A stretch of DNA of 64,000 nt, taken from contig CP142452.1 in NCBI GenBank assembly GCA_038049695.1, positions 35,700,501 to 35,764,500 on the forward strand, read 5' to 3'. This stretch comes from Cinnamomum chago (lineage: Eukaryota; Streptophyta; Magnoliopsida; Laurales; Lauraceae). The stretch's first letter is position 1; every line of letters begins with the position of its first letter. The translations under genes and the position numbers were made by a program. Under the pieces are notes generated by a model. That model searched no databases. It was not told where the DNA came from and saw only the letters and a program-made list of their open reading frames with translations. Below, in pieces: positions 11,101-20,998 of this stretch.

Positions 11101-12933
11101 ACCACTATCTAAGAACCAAGTAGGGTTTTCCTTTGCTTTTAAAGCGGTTTGAACTAGGAGGCTCTCAAAGTTTGTTCCTTTTACCATCCAAGTGGATAAA
11201 GTAGATTTATAGGGAATGGTTTTGGGTACAAATTTGAAAGGTAATCTAGAGGGATTCTTGAGAGACATCCTAATTTTGTATGGGCAATTTGGGACCAAAT
11301 GTCCACTATGATTGCAAAAGTGACAAGTCCATCTAGGAGTGTAAGTTCTCTCAACTATGGGTTTGTGGAGGCTCTTAGTAGATTTTTGAAAGCTATTCTT
11401 CATGTTACTAAGGGAACCTTCAAAACCTATTCCACTCTTGTCACCATAAATTTTATGCATGCCCAACATTTGATAAAATTTGTCATTTCCCAAGGTGAAT
11501 TTGTCAACAATGAATTTTCCTTTATTAAGTTTTATTTGGAGAGAGCTTGTTTCAAGTTGACTAGATTCAAGTTTGGATTGTAAATTATGAATTTGTTTTT
11601 GAGCATGAGTTAAATCTTCATTAAGAGTGGTGACTTGATGTTCCAAGATGTTTTTCTCATTGATAGTTAATTTCAATTCATCTTTTATGATACTCACTTC
11701 ATTTACAAGCTTTTTGGAATCTTCTTTTAAAATTTTATTTTTCTTAAGTAAGATTTCGCAATTTTCATATAGTTCATTATAAGCTTGTTGGATTCCATTA
11801 TCCTCATCTTCTTCATTAGATTCTTCTTGCCCTAATGTATCATCTATTAATGTATTATGCTCATTAGGATCTTCAATAGAAGAGAGAAGAAGCCAATTAG
11901 GGTAATTTTCATCTTCATCATTAGAGGATTCATTTTGGTCACACTCTTCATCTTCCTCATCCCAAGTTATGTTTAAAGCCTTTTTTCCTTTCTTATCTCC
12001 TTTTTCAAATTCTTTAGGGGTGGAGTAATTTTGAGCAATGTGTCCAAACCCCTTGCAATTGTAACATTGCACATCCCTTTTAATAAACGATCCTTTGAAA
12101 TTTCTTTGGAATCTAGGACTTTTGCTTTCATCAAACTTTCTATTGTTCTTGTTGTTCTTAAAGCAACTTTTAAATTTTTTAACAAATAAAGCATTGTCCT
12201 CATCACTATCAACATCACTTTCATTTTCTTTGGAATGAGAGGAAAGAGCTACTCCTTTCTTTTTATCTTGAATTTCAAAGTCTAATTCATATGTAAGGAG
12301 ATTTCCTCTTAGTTCTTCAATTTTGATTTTGTCAACATCTTTGCTTTCTGTTATGGCAACAATTTTAGGTTTGAATCTTTTTGGGAGAGATCTTAAAATT
12401 TTTCTAACAGCTTTAGATTCATCCATCTTTTCTCCTAGACCTATAAGAGAATTGACAATTTCCATGAACTTAGAATAGAATTCATCAAATGTTTCTTCTT
12501 CAAGCATCTTAATGTCTTCTAATTTAGAGGTTAACATTTGAATTTTGGCTATCTTGACTTGATTTGTGCCTTCATGGGTGATCTCTAGGGTATCCCAAAT
12601 TTCCTTAGCAGTATTGCAATTAACTACTCTATTAAACTCTTCTTGAGATAGAGCACAATATAGAGAATTTTTAGCCTTAGCATTTAAGTTAGCTCTATCA
12701 TTTTCTCCTTGAGTCCAAGTATTTTTGGGTTTGGCTTTTATGGATAAAACATTCCCTTCGGAGTCCTTTTCTATGGTAGTGGGAGGATGATAGCCATCTT
12801 CAGTTATGTTCCACACATCTAAGTTTTGGGATTCTAAGAACACTTGCATTCTAATTTTCCAATAGCGATAGTGTGTTCCATTAAACAGAGGAGGTCTATT
12901 GGTGGCATTTCCTTCACCCAATTGAGATTGCAT
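8110..12933 (-). CDS. gag-pol: Copia gag-pol polyprotein, uninterrupted
   Basis: 1607 residues in one frame from ATG at 12933. Domains in order: copia-type gag from about residue 15 ([15 protein letters not shown]); first zinc knuckle near 288-302 ([14 protein letters not shown]); a Lys/Glu-rich coiled-coil-like stretch about 380-470; second zinc knuckle near 536 ([14 protein letters not shown]); aspartic protease near 605 ([13 protein letters not shown]); GAG-pre-integrase (LWHQRMGHI); integrase core with HMDLIGP near 800, RSDHGGEF and the [11 protein letters not shown] glutamate; reverse transcriptase with [19 protein letters not shown] and YVDDIVFG near 1291; RNase H with SDADWAG near 1457 and STAEAEY near 1498. 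The protein would supply particle, protease, integrase and polymerase. Oddity: the last Cys of the first knuckle is Tyr, a one-base change. All other catalytic residues that I can check are present, so the element may be competent or only recently silenced. Confidence 0.95.
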   Translation of the reverse strand: MQSQLGEGNATNRPPLFNGTHYRYWKIRMQVFLESQNLDVWNITEDGYHPPTTIEKDSEGNVLSIKAKPKNTWTQGENDRANLNAKAKNSLYCALSQEEFNRVVNCNTAKEIWDTLEITHEGTNQVKIAKIQMLTSKLEDIKMLEEETFDEFYSKFMEIVNSLIGLGEKMDESKAVRKILRSLPKRFKPKIVAITESKDVDKIKIEELRGNLLTYELDFEIQDKKKGVALSSHSKENESDVDSDEDNALFVKKFKSCFKNNKNNRKFDESKSPRFQRNFKGSFIKRDVQCYNCKGFGHIAQNYSTPKEFEKGDKKGKKALNITWDEEDEECDQNESSNDEDENYPNWLLLSSIEDPNEHNTLIDDTLGQEESNEEDEDNGIQQAYNELYENCEILLKKNKILKEDSKKLVNEVSIIKDELKLTINEKNILEHQVTTLNEDLTHAQKQIHNLQSKLESSQLETSSLQIKLNKGKFIVDKFTLGNDKFYQMLGMHKIYGDKSGIGFEGSLSNMKNSFQKSTKSLHKPIVERTYTPRWTCHFCNHSGHLVPNCPYKIRMSLKNPSRLPFKFVPKTIPYKSTLSTWMVKGTNFESLLVQTALKAKENPTWFLDSGCSKHMTGDRSRFSSIVEYDGGNVSFGDNSKAQIIGKGSVKGDQIPTLNDVFLVGGLKHNLLSISQLCDKGNKVVFDSQSCKVVNDKTHQVILTGSRTKGNIYIIEECDDNESRCLITKDQENYLWHQRMGHINFKLMKTLSKNEIVKGIPKLSDEKAELCKACQLGKQIKKSFKGLKDISSSRPLELIHMDLIGPAPVQSIGGKKFILVLVDDYSRFGWVAFLHAKSDAVDNIIRICNKIQVERDCKIQKIRSDHGGEFENEKFAKFCESHGINHQYSAPKTPQQNGVAERRNRVIQEMARTLLNEKNLSRNLWAEAVNTACYLINRVYLTKNTNKTPYELYFERKPNLGYLKVFGSKCYILRDREQLEKFEPKSDEGIFLGYSERSKAYRVFNHRTMTIMESAHVVIDDANQVGRSLQDDDEIEMDIDQSNPKESDVSNPCKAIVPTKLMKNHTLDNVIGNISSGVMTRRQVQNLCAHYSFVSQIEPKNFTEAESKSESMEAMQEELNQFKKNDVWDLVPLPAEKNPIGTKWIFKNKSDESGNVVRNKARLVAKGYAQIEGIDFEETFAPVARLESIRILLSYASSMRIKLFQMDVKSAFLNGEIEEDVYVTQPEGFEDPHHPEYVYKLKKALYGLKQAPRAWYEKLTNHLIENDFECGKVDKTLFIKKIDQNILIAQIYVDDIVFGSTSEKLAQGFSELMSSTFEMSLVGPLQFFLGLQVSQTDHGIFLSQSKFALEIVKKFGLGESKTSCNPMGSTTKISSDLKGKKADQKLYRSMIGSLLYLTTSRPDISFSVGLCARYQSDPRESHIKAVKRIIKYINGTSHYGIWYPHDSTLQLIGYSDADWAGSIDDRKSTSGCCYFLGNCLVAWHSKKQNSVSLSTAEAEYIAAGSCCAQLLWMKQTLLDYNVPQQCMPIMCDNSSAISISKNPVQHSRTKHINIRYHFLRDHADQGTIELLFVPTDTQLADLFTKPLGNDRFIKLRHQLGIGPCLEF

Positions 12934-13004
12934 GGGGGCAACAAAAGAAAAACACTCACTAGAATTCTAACTCTAGGTGATAAAACCAAAACAAGAGCAA
13001 CCTT

Positions 13005-13016
13005 TCTCTGATACCA
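13005..13016 (-). other. Copia primer-binding site (initiator tRNA-Met type)
   Basis: On the minus strand TGGTATCAGAG starts two bases inside the 5' LTR end at 13019. This is the usual complement of the 3' end of plant initiator tRNA-Met. Confidence 0.9.
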
Positions 13017-13018
13017 AT

Positions 13019-14628
13019 TGAAAGACCAAGACCGAATCCTAGAGGGGGGGGGGTGAATAGGACGAGCTCTAAGAACCTAGACCAATTTGAATTCTTTTAA
13101 CTTTTAAGTCAATTAAGATTTGGTGAAGATTAATTATCTTGTGATAGAAAGAAATCTCTAAGATGAGCATACACAAGTAATCACAACTACAATCTTCATT
13201 TAACCAAAAGTAAAACATTCATGTAAAAAGAGAGCAAAAGAGCAACCACCATGACAAGCACATTTATAGTGGTTCGGCCAAATTGCCTACATCCACTCCC
13301 GATACACTTATCGGTATTAACTAACTTCAATTAAGGTTTCGGATCACCTCAAACCTTACAATCAACACAATGCTTTTCAAGGCTAAGCATGAACCTTTAC
13401 ACCATATGCTTTTCAAGGCTAAGCATAAACCTTTACAACATACAATTTTTCTCTTAAGAAATATGCCTAAGAATGCATGGATTAAGAGAACTATATGAGT
13501 GCAAAAGAGTGCCTCTAAATAGGCTCAATAGAAAGTGAAAATCTCAAGTTCTAGAAAAATGCATGTGAATGACAAAGTTTATGTAAAATGCATTTTCTAG
13601 AAATTACTCTTTCTCTTTTTGAAAAGATACAATCTTAAATGATTCAAAGATGATAAACATATGTTTGAGAAAGAGTGATTTGTCTAACACATGAATGTAA
13701 CAAGGTAAACTAACTTGATTTCAAAGAAAACAAATTCAAGTCTAACATGTTTATATTGAAACAAGAAAACAACTTCATGTGAAACAATGACAACATGTTG
13801 TATTCATAGCATATGAGATTACTAAGATATTAGGCATGTTATGAAAGACAACATTTTAAAAGAAAAGCAACTTGTTAATCATGTTTAGAAAGAGATCAAA
13901 GATTTGAAACAAAACATGATTTCAAAAAGACTAGGATTAAAGAAAGCACACCCATTTGAAGATCAAATGTTGGTTTAATGGAATGGCTTCATAATCCCCT
14001 TAGAAATGCTCTTGAGAAGTTGCAAACAATTGGCCTCAAAAGTCCCTCCAAGATCAGCAACTTTCTTCAACCAAAAAGTCACTTTTTATAAAGAAAAAGT
14101 TGCCAACGGCTAGTCCTCGGTCGACCAGGAAACAGGCCTCGGTCGACCGAGAAAGCACAACGGTCATATTTCTGACCGTTGGCAAGTTGCAGTTCAAAAA
14201 ATGCTGACTCGACCGACAGTGGTCCCGGTCGACCGGGAAGCTGGTCTCGGTCGATCGGCGACACTGGCAAAAACAGCCCAGATTTTAGAAACTTGAACTT
14301 TTGAGGGCACCTTCAAGGGGGACTTTGAGACACATATCCAAGCAATAAATCATGACTGAAAGAAGATGAAAACTGAGATTTTAAAACCATGAAAACTCCA
14401 AATCAAAATAATGATTTTAAAGATAGAACCATTGGAAAGCTTGGATCAAAAACTCTATGATCTTAAAAGATAAATCTGAAATGAAAACCATGCATATCAA
14501 ATGATAAAAATAAAGATTCAAGAAGTAGAAATATGCATGATGATCCTATGATTAAAACCAAGAAAGAATGAGAGGACAAGCTTTAAGAAAGCATCCTATC
14601 AAATTGCAACAAAACAAAAACTCTAACA
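13019..14628 (-). repeat. Copia 5' LTR (right copy)
   Basis: 1610 bp; the same termini as the left LTR. It holds the palindrome array at 14115-14266, where the last of the four sites has become GGTCGATC, and the TATA-like box at 14083-14090. In element orientation this LTR supplies the promoter. Confidence 0.95.
14115..14266. repeat. Palindrome array in copia 5' LTR
   Basis: Same arrangement as in the left LTR. The 50-bp unit is 14217-14266, from CAGTG to ACACTG. One of the four GGTCGACC sites is GGTCGATC, a CpG-type C-to-T change. Confidence 0.85.
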
Positions 14629-14633
14629 AGCAC
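14629..14633. repeat. Target-site duplication agcac, right of copia element
   Basis: Direct repeat of 6085-6089, followed by the continuation of element A1 (acaaccgacc...), as in A2 at 35612. Confidence 0.95.
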
Positions 14634-17600
14634 AACCGACCTCTGTACTTCACATGGTACATCAAAGAAATGCCGATACACAGAGTCTAGATCGACCCAG
14701 GGTCTGCACTCAACCTCATCTCTACTTTAGCGCTTGAAGAGCTGGGCATCCCACCTAGCAAGCTAAGTCACACGTCTGTATCCATTTTTGGGTACGATGG
14801 GAGTGCTCAAAGGCCTATCAGCAAAATCAGGTTCAAGTTGCAAATCGGTGATCTTATCTCTGAAGTCACTGTGTATGCAATAAGAACCCCTTCATGCTAC
14901 AACATCCTTTTTGGACGTCCCTGGATACACGGGAATGGTGTCGTCCCTTGAACTCTACATCAATGCATCAAGTTCGTCGGAACGATGACTCGATACATCG
15001 AGTGTTTGCAGACAAAAAGCCCTTCAAAGGCAAAGAAGTCCATTTTGTAGATGCTCAGATGTACAAAGATGAAGAAGAAGAAAAGGAGGAAGAAATAACA
15101 CCCTTTGCTGAAAATCTTCAGAAAGATAAAGGCAAGGCTCCTCAGCGATCATCGGAAGAAAGGAAACCTTCCAGTAAATCTGAAGAGAGAGATCCATCTC
15201 CCTTCATTGTCCTTCTCAAATCTTCAAAACCTCTGGTCATAACAACCAAAGCAAATAAGACAAAGCAAAAGTCTGGGGGCAAGCTTGTTGTCTCCTTCGT
15301 GTCTATCATGCAAGACACGGATTCAGAGTTAGAGCCAAAAGACAGCATATTGTCAAGCCAAGCTGACACTCAGCAAGTCCAGCCTGCTCTACCTCAGATA
15401 GAGAAGTCTGCTGACGTCTGCTTCCTTTGTTGTTCCGGCAACTTCAGCAGAAGAGAAGCCAATCTTCTTCCACAGATCAGAAGCTTATTCAAATTCCATG
15501 CTTGAACCTTTCCAAAAAGAAAGTATGCCTCAACTATTTCTATATAGTCCCGTGGCATAAGCCATTATGAAGAATATGGATTATGACACTCAAAACCCAG
15601 TCGGTCTGGGGCAGGGTCGCGGTATTCTCACACCATTGGAGCCTGCCTTAACCAAAAGTCAACTGGAAGATTGGAGACTCTACGGCCATGTAGAAAGATC
15701 TTCACATGGGTTGGGTATGATCCCGATGCTCCCATGAGACAGTCGACACAAATGCTGAGTCGATTTGCCGACCAAGCCTCAACATCTCATGTCCTTAAAG
15801 ACATCGATCTCCCTGGATATCTCTTTGAAGAGTCACCTGTCAAGGATCCAGGAAGCTCTACCAATCGGTATGATTTCTCTGATGATGAAGAGAAATTGTC
15901 CGGTGATAAAGACATGTGGCATTCTTACCCAGAAGAACTATCGTCTCCAAAAGAAGTACCCTACTTCAACCCAATTTCAACAGGCGATTGGGATCACCTT
16001 ATAGCAAGCCTTGAGAAGATCACCAATCCTGAAGACCCATGGCCAGAAACAAAGCCTTGGCCTGAAAATACCTTTGAAACTCCAGAAGGTTTCGTTGAGT
16101 TGGAAGCCTTCGAAAATATTGTGGAGGAACCACCTTCGAACCTTCCAACAGAAGATCCTATTCAAAAGATGGACTTGGGAACACCAGATGACCCACGTCC
16201 TGCATTCATAAGCAAGAATATAAAAGATGACGAGTTACCCGAGTATATCTCTTTTTTCTTCGTGAGTTCGTTGATTGTTTTGCATGGTCTTATGCTGAAA
16301 TGTCTGGCTTAGACCCCAAAATAGCAGTCCACAAACTCAATCTGCAAAAAGATATCAAGCCTGTCAAACAAGGCCAAAGAAGATTTCGTCCAGACGTGAT
16401 GGACAAAATTGAACAAGAAGTTCAAAAACTCAAAGTGCCGGCTTCATCCGTGAGGAACAACATCCTGAATGGTTGGCCAATATCGTCCCCGTGACAAAGA
16501 AAAATGGGCAGATTAGGGTATGTATTGATTATAGAGACCTAAATGGCCTTGCCCCAAAGAAGAGTTCCCGCTCCCCATACCAGAGGTGATGAATGACAAC
16601 ACCTGTGGGTTTGAACGAATGACATTGATGGATGGATTCTCTGGCTACAATCAGATAAAGATGCATCCTGAAGATGAGAAACATACATCATTTCGAACCC
16701 CATTTGGTGTGTATTGCTACACTGTCATGCCATTTGGTCTAAAAAATGTTGGTGCAACATATTAGAGGGCTATATGAAGATATTCCAAGATATGCAGCAC
16801 AAGACGGTTGAATGTTACGTTGATGACCTCGTCGTCAAAAGCAGAAGAAAAGAAGACCATCTGAAAGACCTTCGGGAAGTCTTCCTCTGACTTCACAAAC
16901 ACAAACTGCGAATGAATCCCACGAAATGCTTCTTCGGCGTCTAGTAGAGTAAGTTTCTCAGATTCATAGTCCGGAAAGTTGGAATAGAACTTGACCTCAT
17001 CAAAGTCAAGGCTATTCTAGAAATGCCTTCTCCAAGAACCTTAAGAGAACTGAAAAGACTTCAAGGTAGATTGGCATACATCAGACGGTTCATCTCCAAT
17101 CTCTCGGGGAAATGCAGTCCCATTTGTCGGTTGATGAAGAAAGGTGTGAACTTTGTTTGGGATGCTGAATGTGAAGCGGCATTTCAAGACATCAAATCAT
17201 ACCTGACCAAACCTCCAGTGCTGGCTGCCCCAACCACTGGAAAACCATTCATCTTGTACACAAGAGCTCTGGACCATTCCTTGGGCGCTCTGCTCGCACA
17301 AGAGAATGATGAAGGAAAAGAAACCGCTATATACTACCTCAACCGTTTGTTGGTAGGTGCGGAGCATCGCTACTCTCCAGTCGAGAAAGAATGCCTTGCA
17401 GTGATGTTCGACGTACAAAAGCTACATCACTACCTTCTTTCGAACACAGTCTACCTCATTTTGAGGATCAACCTCTTAAAGGTCCTTGTCACAAAAGCAG
17501 GTTCTCTCAATGCCCGACTGGCAAAATGGTTCATCCTCCTATCACAATTTGATATTAGGTATGTACCACAAAAGGCAATCAAAGGCCAAGCTCTAGCAGA

Positions 17601-18008
17601 CTTTCTTACAGAGCATCCGCTGCCTAAAGATTTCCCACTCAGAGATGATCTCCTAGACGAACCTGTCTACAACGTGGAGACTTTATCACCAAATGCCTCC
17701 TGGGACATGTACTTTGACGGTGCAACCAGGACAAATGAAAAAAGAAAGCTGATCTCGAGAATCGACATCCTCTTTGTTAGCCCCGACAAGCACATGATTC
17801 CACATGCTTTCTCGCTACTGGAACCATGCTAAAAAAATGCAGCTGAGTACCAAGCCCTAATTGTAGGATTGGAACTAGCCCCCGAATCCGGCATCACCAT
17901 GCTGGAAATCTTTGCGGACTCTCAACTGATCGTCAACCAGATGAATCAGAAATTTGAAGTCGGGAAGCCTAATCTGTTGCCTTACTACAACAAGGCACAA
18001 TCGCTTTT
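14634..18008 (+). pseudogene. pol: A1 pol: protease, reverse transcriptase and two RNase H domains, degenerate; integrase lost
   Basis: This continues the frame interrupted by the copia insertion. The protease region is near 14690-14900 (IDPGSALN-type active site in the A2 copy at 35674). An acidic linker spans 14900-16300. Reverse transcriptase is at about 16300-16990, with RVCIDYRDLNG-type, TPFGVYCYTVMPFGL and CYVDDLVVKS motifs, broken by several frameshifts. RNase H is read at 17023-17832 (ILYTRALDHSLGALLAQ; EHRYSPVEKECLAVMF) and is followed by a second RNase H-like domain (WDMYFDGAT...AEYQALIVGLELA...FADSQLIVNQ) to 18006. At about 18008 the sequence jumps to what in A2 is 55797, so the integrase is deleted. 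Dual RNase H is a known Tat-lineage trait. Confidence 0.85.
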
Positions 18009-18535
18009 CCACCCTAGTCCACCCTGACTTTTACAACCAAAAACGGTTTTAAGTCAAAATTTACGACCCTCGTGTCTTAAAAAAAAAGACTTTTTAGAAA
18101 CCACGGGGAAGCGACGCTCAGTCGATACTCGCAAAACCCAAAAATCGGAAGGATACGAACCCCATTCGATACTTCCAAAATTTCAAAATCGCAAGGACGC
18201 GACACTTTGTCGATACTTGTAAAATTTCAAAAATCGTGGAGACGCAACATTCCAGTTGATATCCACAAACCCAAAATTCAAACAAAAACCAAGGTCCAAA
18301 AAAAAAAACCTCAAATTTCAAAAATCGTGGGGAAGCGACATTCAATTGATACCCCCAAAACCAAATTTTTGAAAAAAGCAAGGCAGCGACGCTTAGTCGA
18401 TACTTACGCCCAAATTCGCGAGGAGGCGACATTCCATCGATACTTGCAACCGAATGAGCAAGGAGGCGACATTCCATCGATACTTGCAAGACCATTCAGC
18501 TGGGAGGCGACGTTTAGTCGATACTTGCATTTTTT
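18009..18535 (+). repeat. A1 3' region minisatellite 1 (GCGAC...TCGATACTTGC units)
   Basis: About ten degenerate units of roughly 40-60 bp share a core of the form rAgGCGAC-n-Ynn-TCGATACTTGCa, for example near 18110, 18180, 18240, 18320, 18385, 18425, 18465 and 18505. The matching block in A2 is 55880-56315. No gene is seen. Open frames that cross the block on either strand are by-products of the repetition. Confidence 0.8.
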
Positions 18536-18539
18536 AAAA

Positions 18540-19380
18540 TAAAAAACTCGGCTATAAATGTCACACAAATCGGCTATAAACGCCAAAAACCCGGCTCTCA
18601 TGCCGAAAATCGGCTATCAACGCCACAAAATTGGCTATAAATGCCAAAAACCCAGCTCTCATGCCGAAAATCGACTATCAACACCACAAAATCCGCTATA
18701 AATGCCACAAAACCCGACTCATGCCATTTCAAAATTGGCTTTCACGCCAACAAAATAAAACTCGGTTTTAAAAAATCTGCCCTCATGCCAAAAACCTGGT
18801 TATAAACACCACAACATCGGCTATAAATGCCACAAAAATCGGCTATAAACGCCACAAAATCGGCTATCAATGCCAAAAACAAAATTCGGCTTATATGCCA
18901 ACAAAAACAAATCCCGGCTATCAATGCAGCAAACAAAAGTTTTGGCTCTCATGCCACAAACAAAACCGGCTTTCATGTCATCCCAAACTTCGGCTCCTAT
19001 GCCATCTCAAAATCCGGCTCTCATGCCATTTCAAAATTGGCTTTCACGCCAACAAAACAAACTCGGTTTTCAATAAATCGGCTCTGATGCCAAAAATCAG
19101 CTGTAAATGCCACAAAATCGGCTATTAACGCCACAAAATCGGCTATCAATGGCAAAAACAAATTTCGGCTTTCATGCCTAAAACAAATCCCGACTATCAA
19201 TGCCGCAAACAAAAATTTGGCTCTCATGCCACAAACAAAACCGGCTTCGATGCCATCCATAATTTTGGCTTTTACACCACAACATTCCGGCTTCTATGCC
19301 AACCCAAATTTTGGCTTCCATGCCATCTCAAAATTCGGCTTTCACGCCAAAACAACCATTTGATAAAAGGTTTTTCACAA
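18540..19380 (+). repeat. A1 3' region minisatellite 2 (~21-bp CGGCT-N-GCCA units)
   Basis: Dozens of units of about 20-24 bp follow the form aaaatCGGCTataaatGCCac, with internal variants such as CGGCTctcatGCC. Each unit contains GGC and GCC seven to eight bases apart, so each can form a tiny hairpin. The A2 equivalent is 56320-56980. Tandem repeats in the 3' region of Tat-type elements are known and can seed satellites. Confidence 0.85.
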
Positions 19381-20524
19381 AATGACAAACTTTTGATCAA
19401 ATTTCCAAACAAACATTCCCGTCTAACTATTGCTTGAATTTATCGCAAAAGAATTTGAGTGAAAAAAAAGGGGAATACAAAAAAGGAGTGCTAAAAAAAT
19501 GTGTCCACAAGCACTACAAGAAAAAGAGTACCAAAAAATATGTGTGTGTACACGGGTACCAAAAAAAAAGAAGGAAAAAGTTTGTTCCATGAATTAGGAG
19601 CTCAGTCTCACATGGTCTTCAACCAAAGACTCAACTCCTCAAGCAGACTCTTGGCCTTATCCTCTAAAGCTTCCAGGCCACGCTTCTTCAAGATCTTCCC
19701 ATAGAATGCGGCATAACGCCGCGATCCATCTGCAGCACAAGGAAGCTCTTCCCAAAGAATCTGCCATTGCTCATACTCCTGAGTCTTCCTCCGGAGATTG
19801 CTCTCGGCCTGCTCGACTTGGCGAATTAGAGTCCCTTCTCTGGCACGAGCTTCCACAATGGCAGCCAATTCTGCAGCAGCTTGTTCCTCCAATAGTTCAA
19901 GACGCTGCCTAGTCTCAACAACCTCTCTATCAACATGGCGCAGGTCTTCTGTCAGCCCAATGATAGCCAACTCGGTAACGTTCCTCTCCCGAACGAATTG
20001 GTTCCGAGTCTGTGAGATCTCATCTAGCTCAGACTTGACCTCGCCAGAAGGCTTCAAAAACATCTCATTGAAGAAGTCACCACTTGGGAAGCTCTTAGTT
20101 TCATTCCACTTGCTCCCTAAAGCTATGACTTCATCAACGAAAGCCTTTGCATCTACAATGTCCAAGCCGACTTCTTCGTTATTAGCAAGGATGTCCTATA
20201 CATGCTTAACCATGCCAAAGCCAGCTTCCAAATGGCCAAAAGAAAGAGTTTTGATCCATGAGCTCAAAACGCTCTTCAACACTTTCTTCGCATACTCAAG
20301 AGATGGCCCGGACGAAGGCTAGCCCCTCTCCATTGGTCGACTGCCCGTGTCATGTCATGCTTGAGGAGTGATCATTAAGCTCTTTCTAACCAGAGACACT
20401 GGCGAAGGAATTTGCTCTGCTGCATTAAAACTGGAAGAAGAAGTCCCTACCTCGGGTTCAATTGCAGGCATTCCCTGCTTTGGCACTAAGAAAGACGGAG
20501 GAACTTCTTTTGCAACCTCAAAAT

Positions 20525-20584
20525 CTGCCAGCAAAATAAAACAAAAAAAGAGGTATGAATATGATCCTGTTGAAAAATCATTAC
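20525..20584 (-). other. Candidate 60-bp intron of antisense PMD gene
   Basis: Donor G|gtaatg at 20584 and acceptor ctggcag at 20525. It splits a codon in phase 1 and the joined frame continues (NNLD then FEVAKEVPP). The retained stretch would read as a Phe/Leu/Tyr-rich run, typical of translated T-rich intron sequence. Confidence 0.65.
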
Positions 20585-20719
20585 CATCAAGGTTATTGCT
20601 ATAAATACCTTCTTCGACAATTGGCGGAATACTTATTGCCTCCATGAGTTCATCCGAGGTGTCGTCAAAGGCCGCGTCCATGGATGGCTCAAAATCGTCA
20701 GAATCCTGTGGCAAGTCAG

Positions 20720-20796
20720 CTGAAAAGAAAACAAGCAACATGTTAGCATATGACAACACAGACAAAAAAAGAAAGGAAAATACAAAGAAGTCATAC
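20720..20796 (-). other. Candidate 77-bp intron of antisense PMD gene
   Basis: Donor CCTG|gtatga at 20796 and acceptor cttttcag at 20720, with a T-rich interior. Phase 1 on both sides: the upstream frame (EEEPRDPGVIPESSP) joins ADLPQDSDDFEPSM without a shift. Without splicing the two exons lie in different frames, which is good evidence for a real intron. Confidence 0.75.
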
Positions 20797-20913
20797 CAGG
20801 TGAAGACTCTGGAATCACTCCAGGATCCCTCGGTTCTTCTTCAGATGCTGCAGTCGGATCCGTCACTGCCTCATTGGCTGGAACCTCAGGCATCATCAAG
20901 TCCTCATCTTCCA

Positions 20914-20998
20914 CTGAAAAAGGGAGAGAAGGCAAATCAAAAAAAAGAAAATCTCAAAAAAAGAAACAAAATGGAAATAGAAAGAGGAGGAATCATAC
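20914..20998 (-). other. Candidate 85-bp intron of antisense PMD gene
   Basis: Donor GAAG|gtatgatt at 20998 and acceptor ctttttcag at 20914 with a pyrimidine-rich interior. The upstream frame ends in phase 0 but the next exon needs phase 1, so either a base was lost upstream in this decayed copy or the boundary is wrong. Confidence 0.45.

Larger units (their letters stand above)
6090..14628 (-). mobile_element. Full-length Sirevirus-like Ty1/copia retrotransposon
   Basis: An 8539-bp element lies on the minus strand, bounded by near-identical LTRs (6090-7704 and 13019-14628) and a 5-bp TSD agcac. In its own orientation the order is 5' LTR, tRNA-iMet-type primer-binding site, one 1607-codon gag-pol frame, several polypurine tracts, 3' LTR. 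Domain order PR-INT-RT-RNase H identifies Ty1/copia. The long gag, repeated AAAGGGGGAGA tracts before the 3' LTR and palindrome-rich LTRs fit the Sirevirus lineage. It lies in element A1 at the gag/protease boundary. LTR divergence by hand count is nine substitutions and two indels in about 1605 bp, so it is a recent insertion. Confidence 0.93.

Noticed and set aside
18540-19380. CRISPR-like regularly spaced repeats
   Set aside because: Units are contiguous and degenerate without unique spacers, in a plant retrotransposon 3' region.
18827-19437. Open frames starting MP... in three frames across the ~21-bp repeats
   Set aside because: Frames stay open because the repeat lacks stops; the peptides are repetitive, and their sequence differs between A1 and A2 only as the repeat does.
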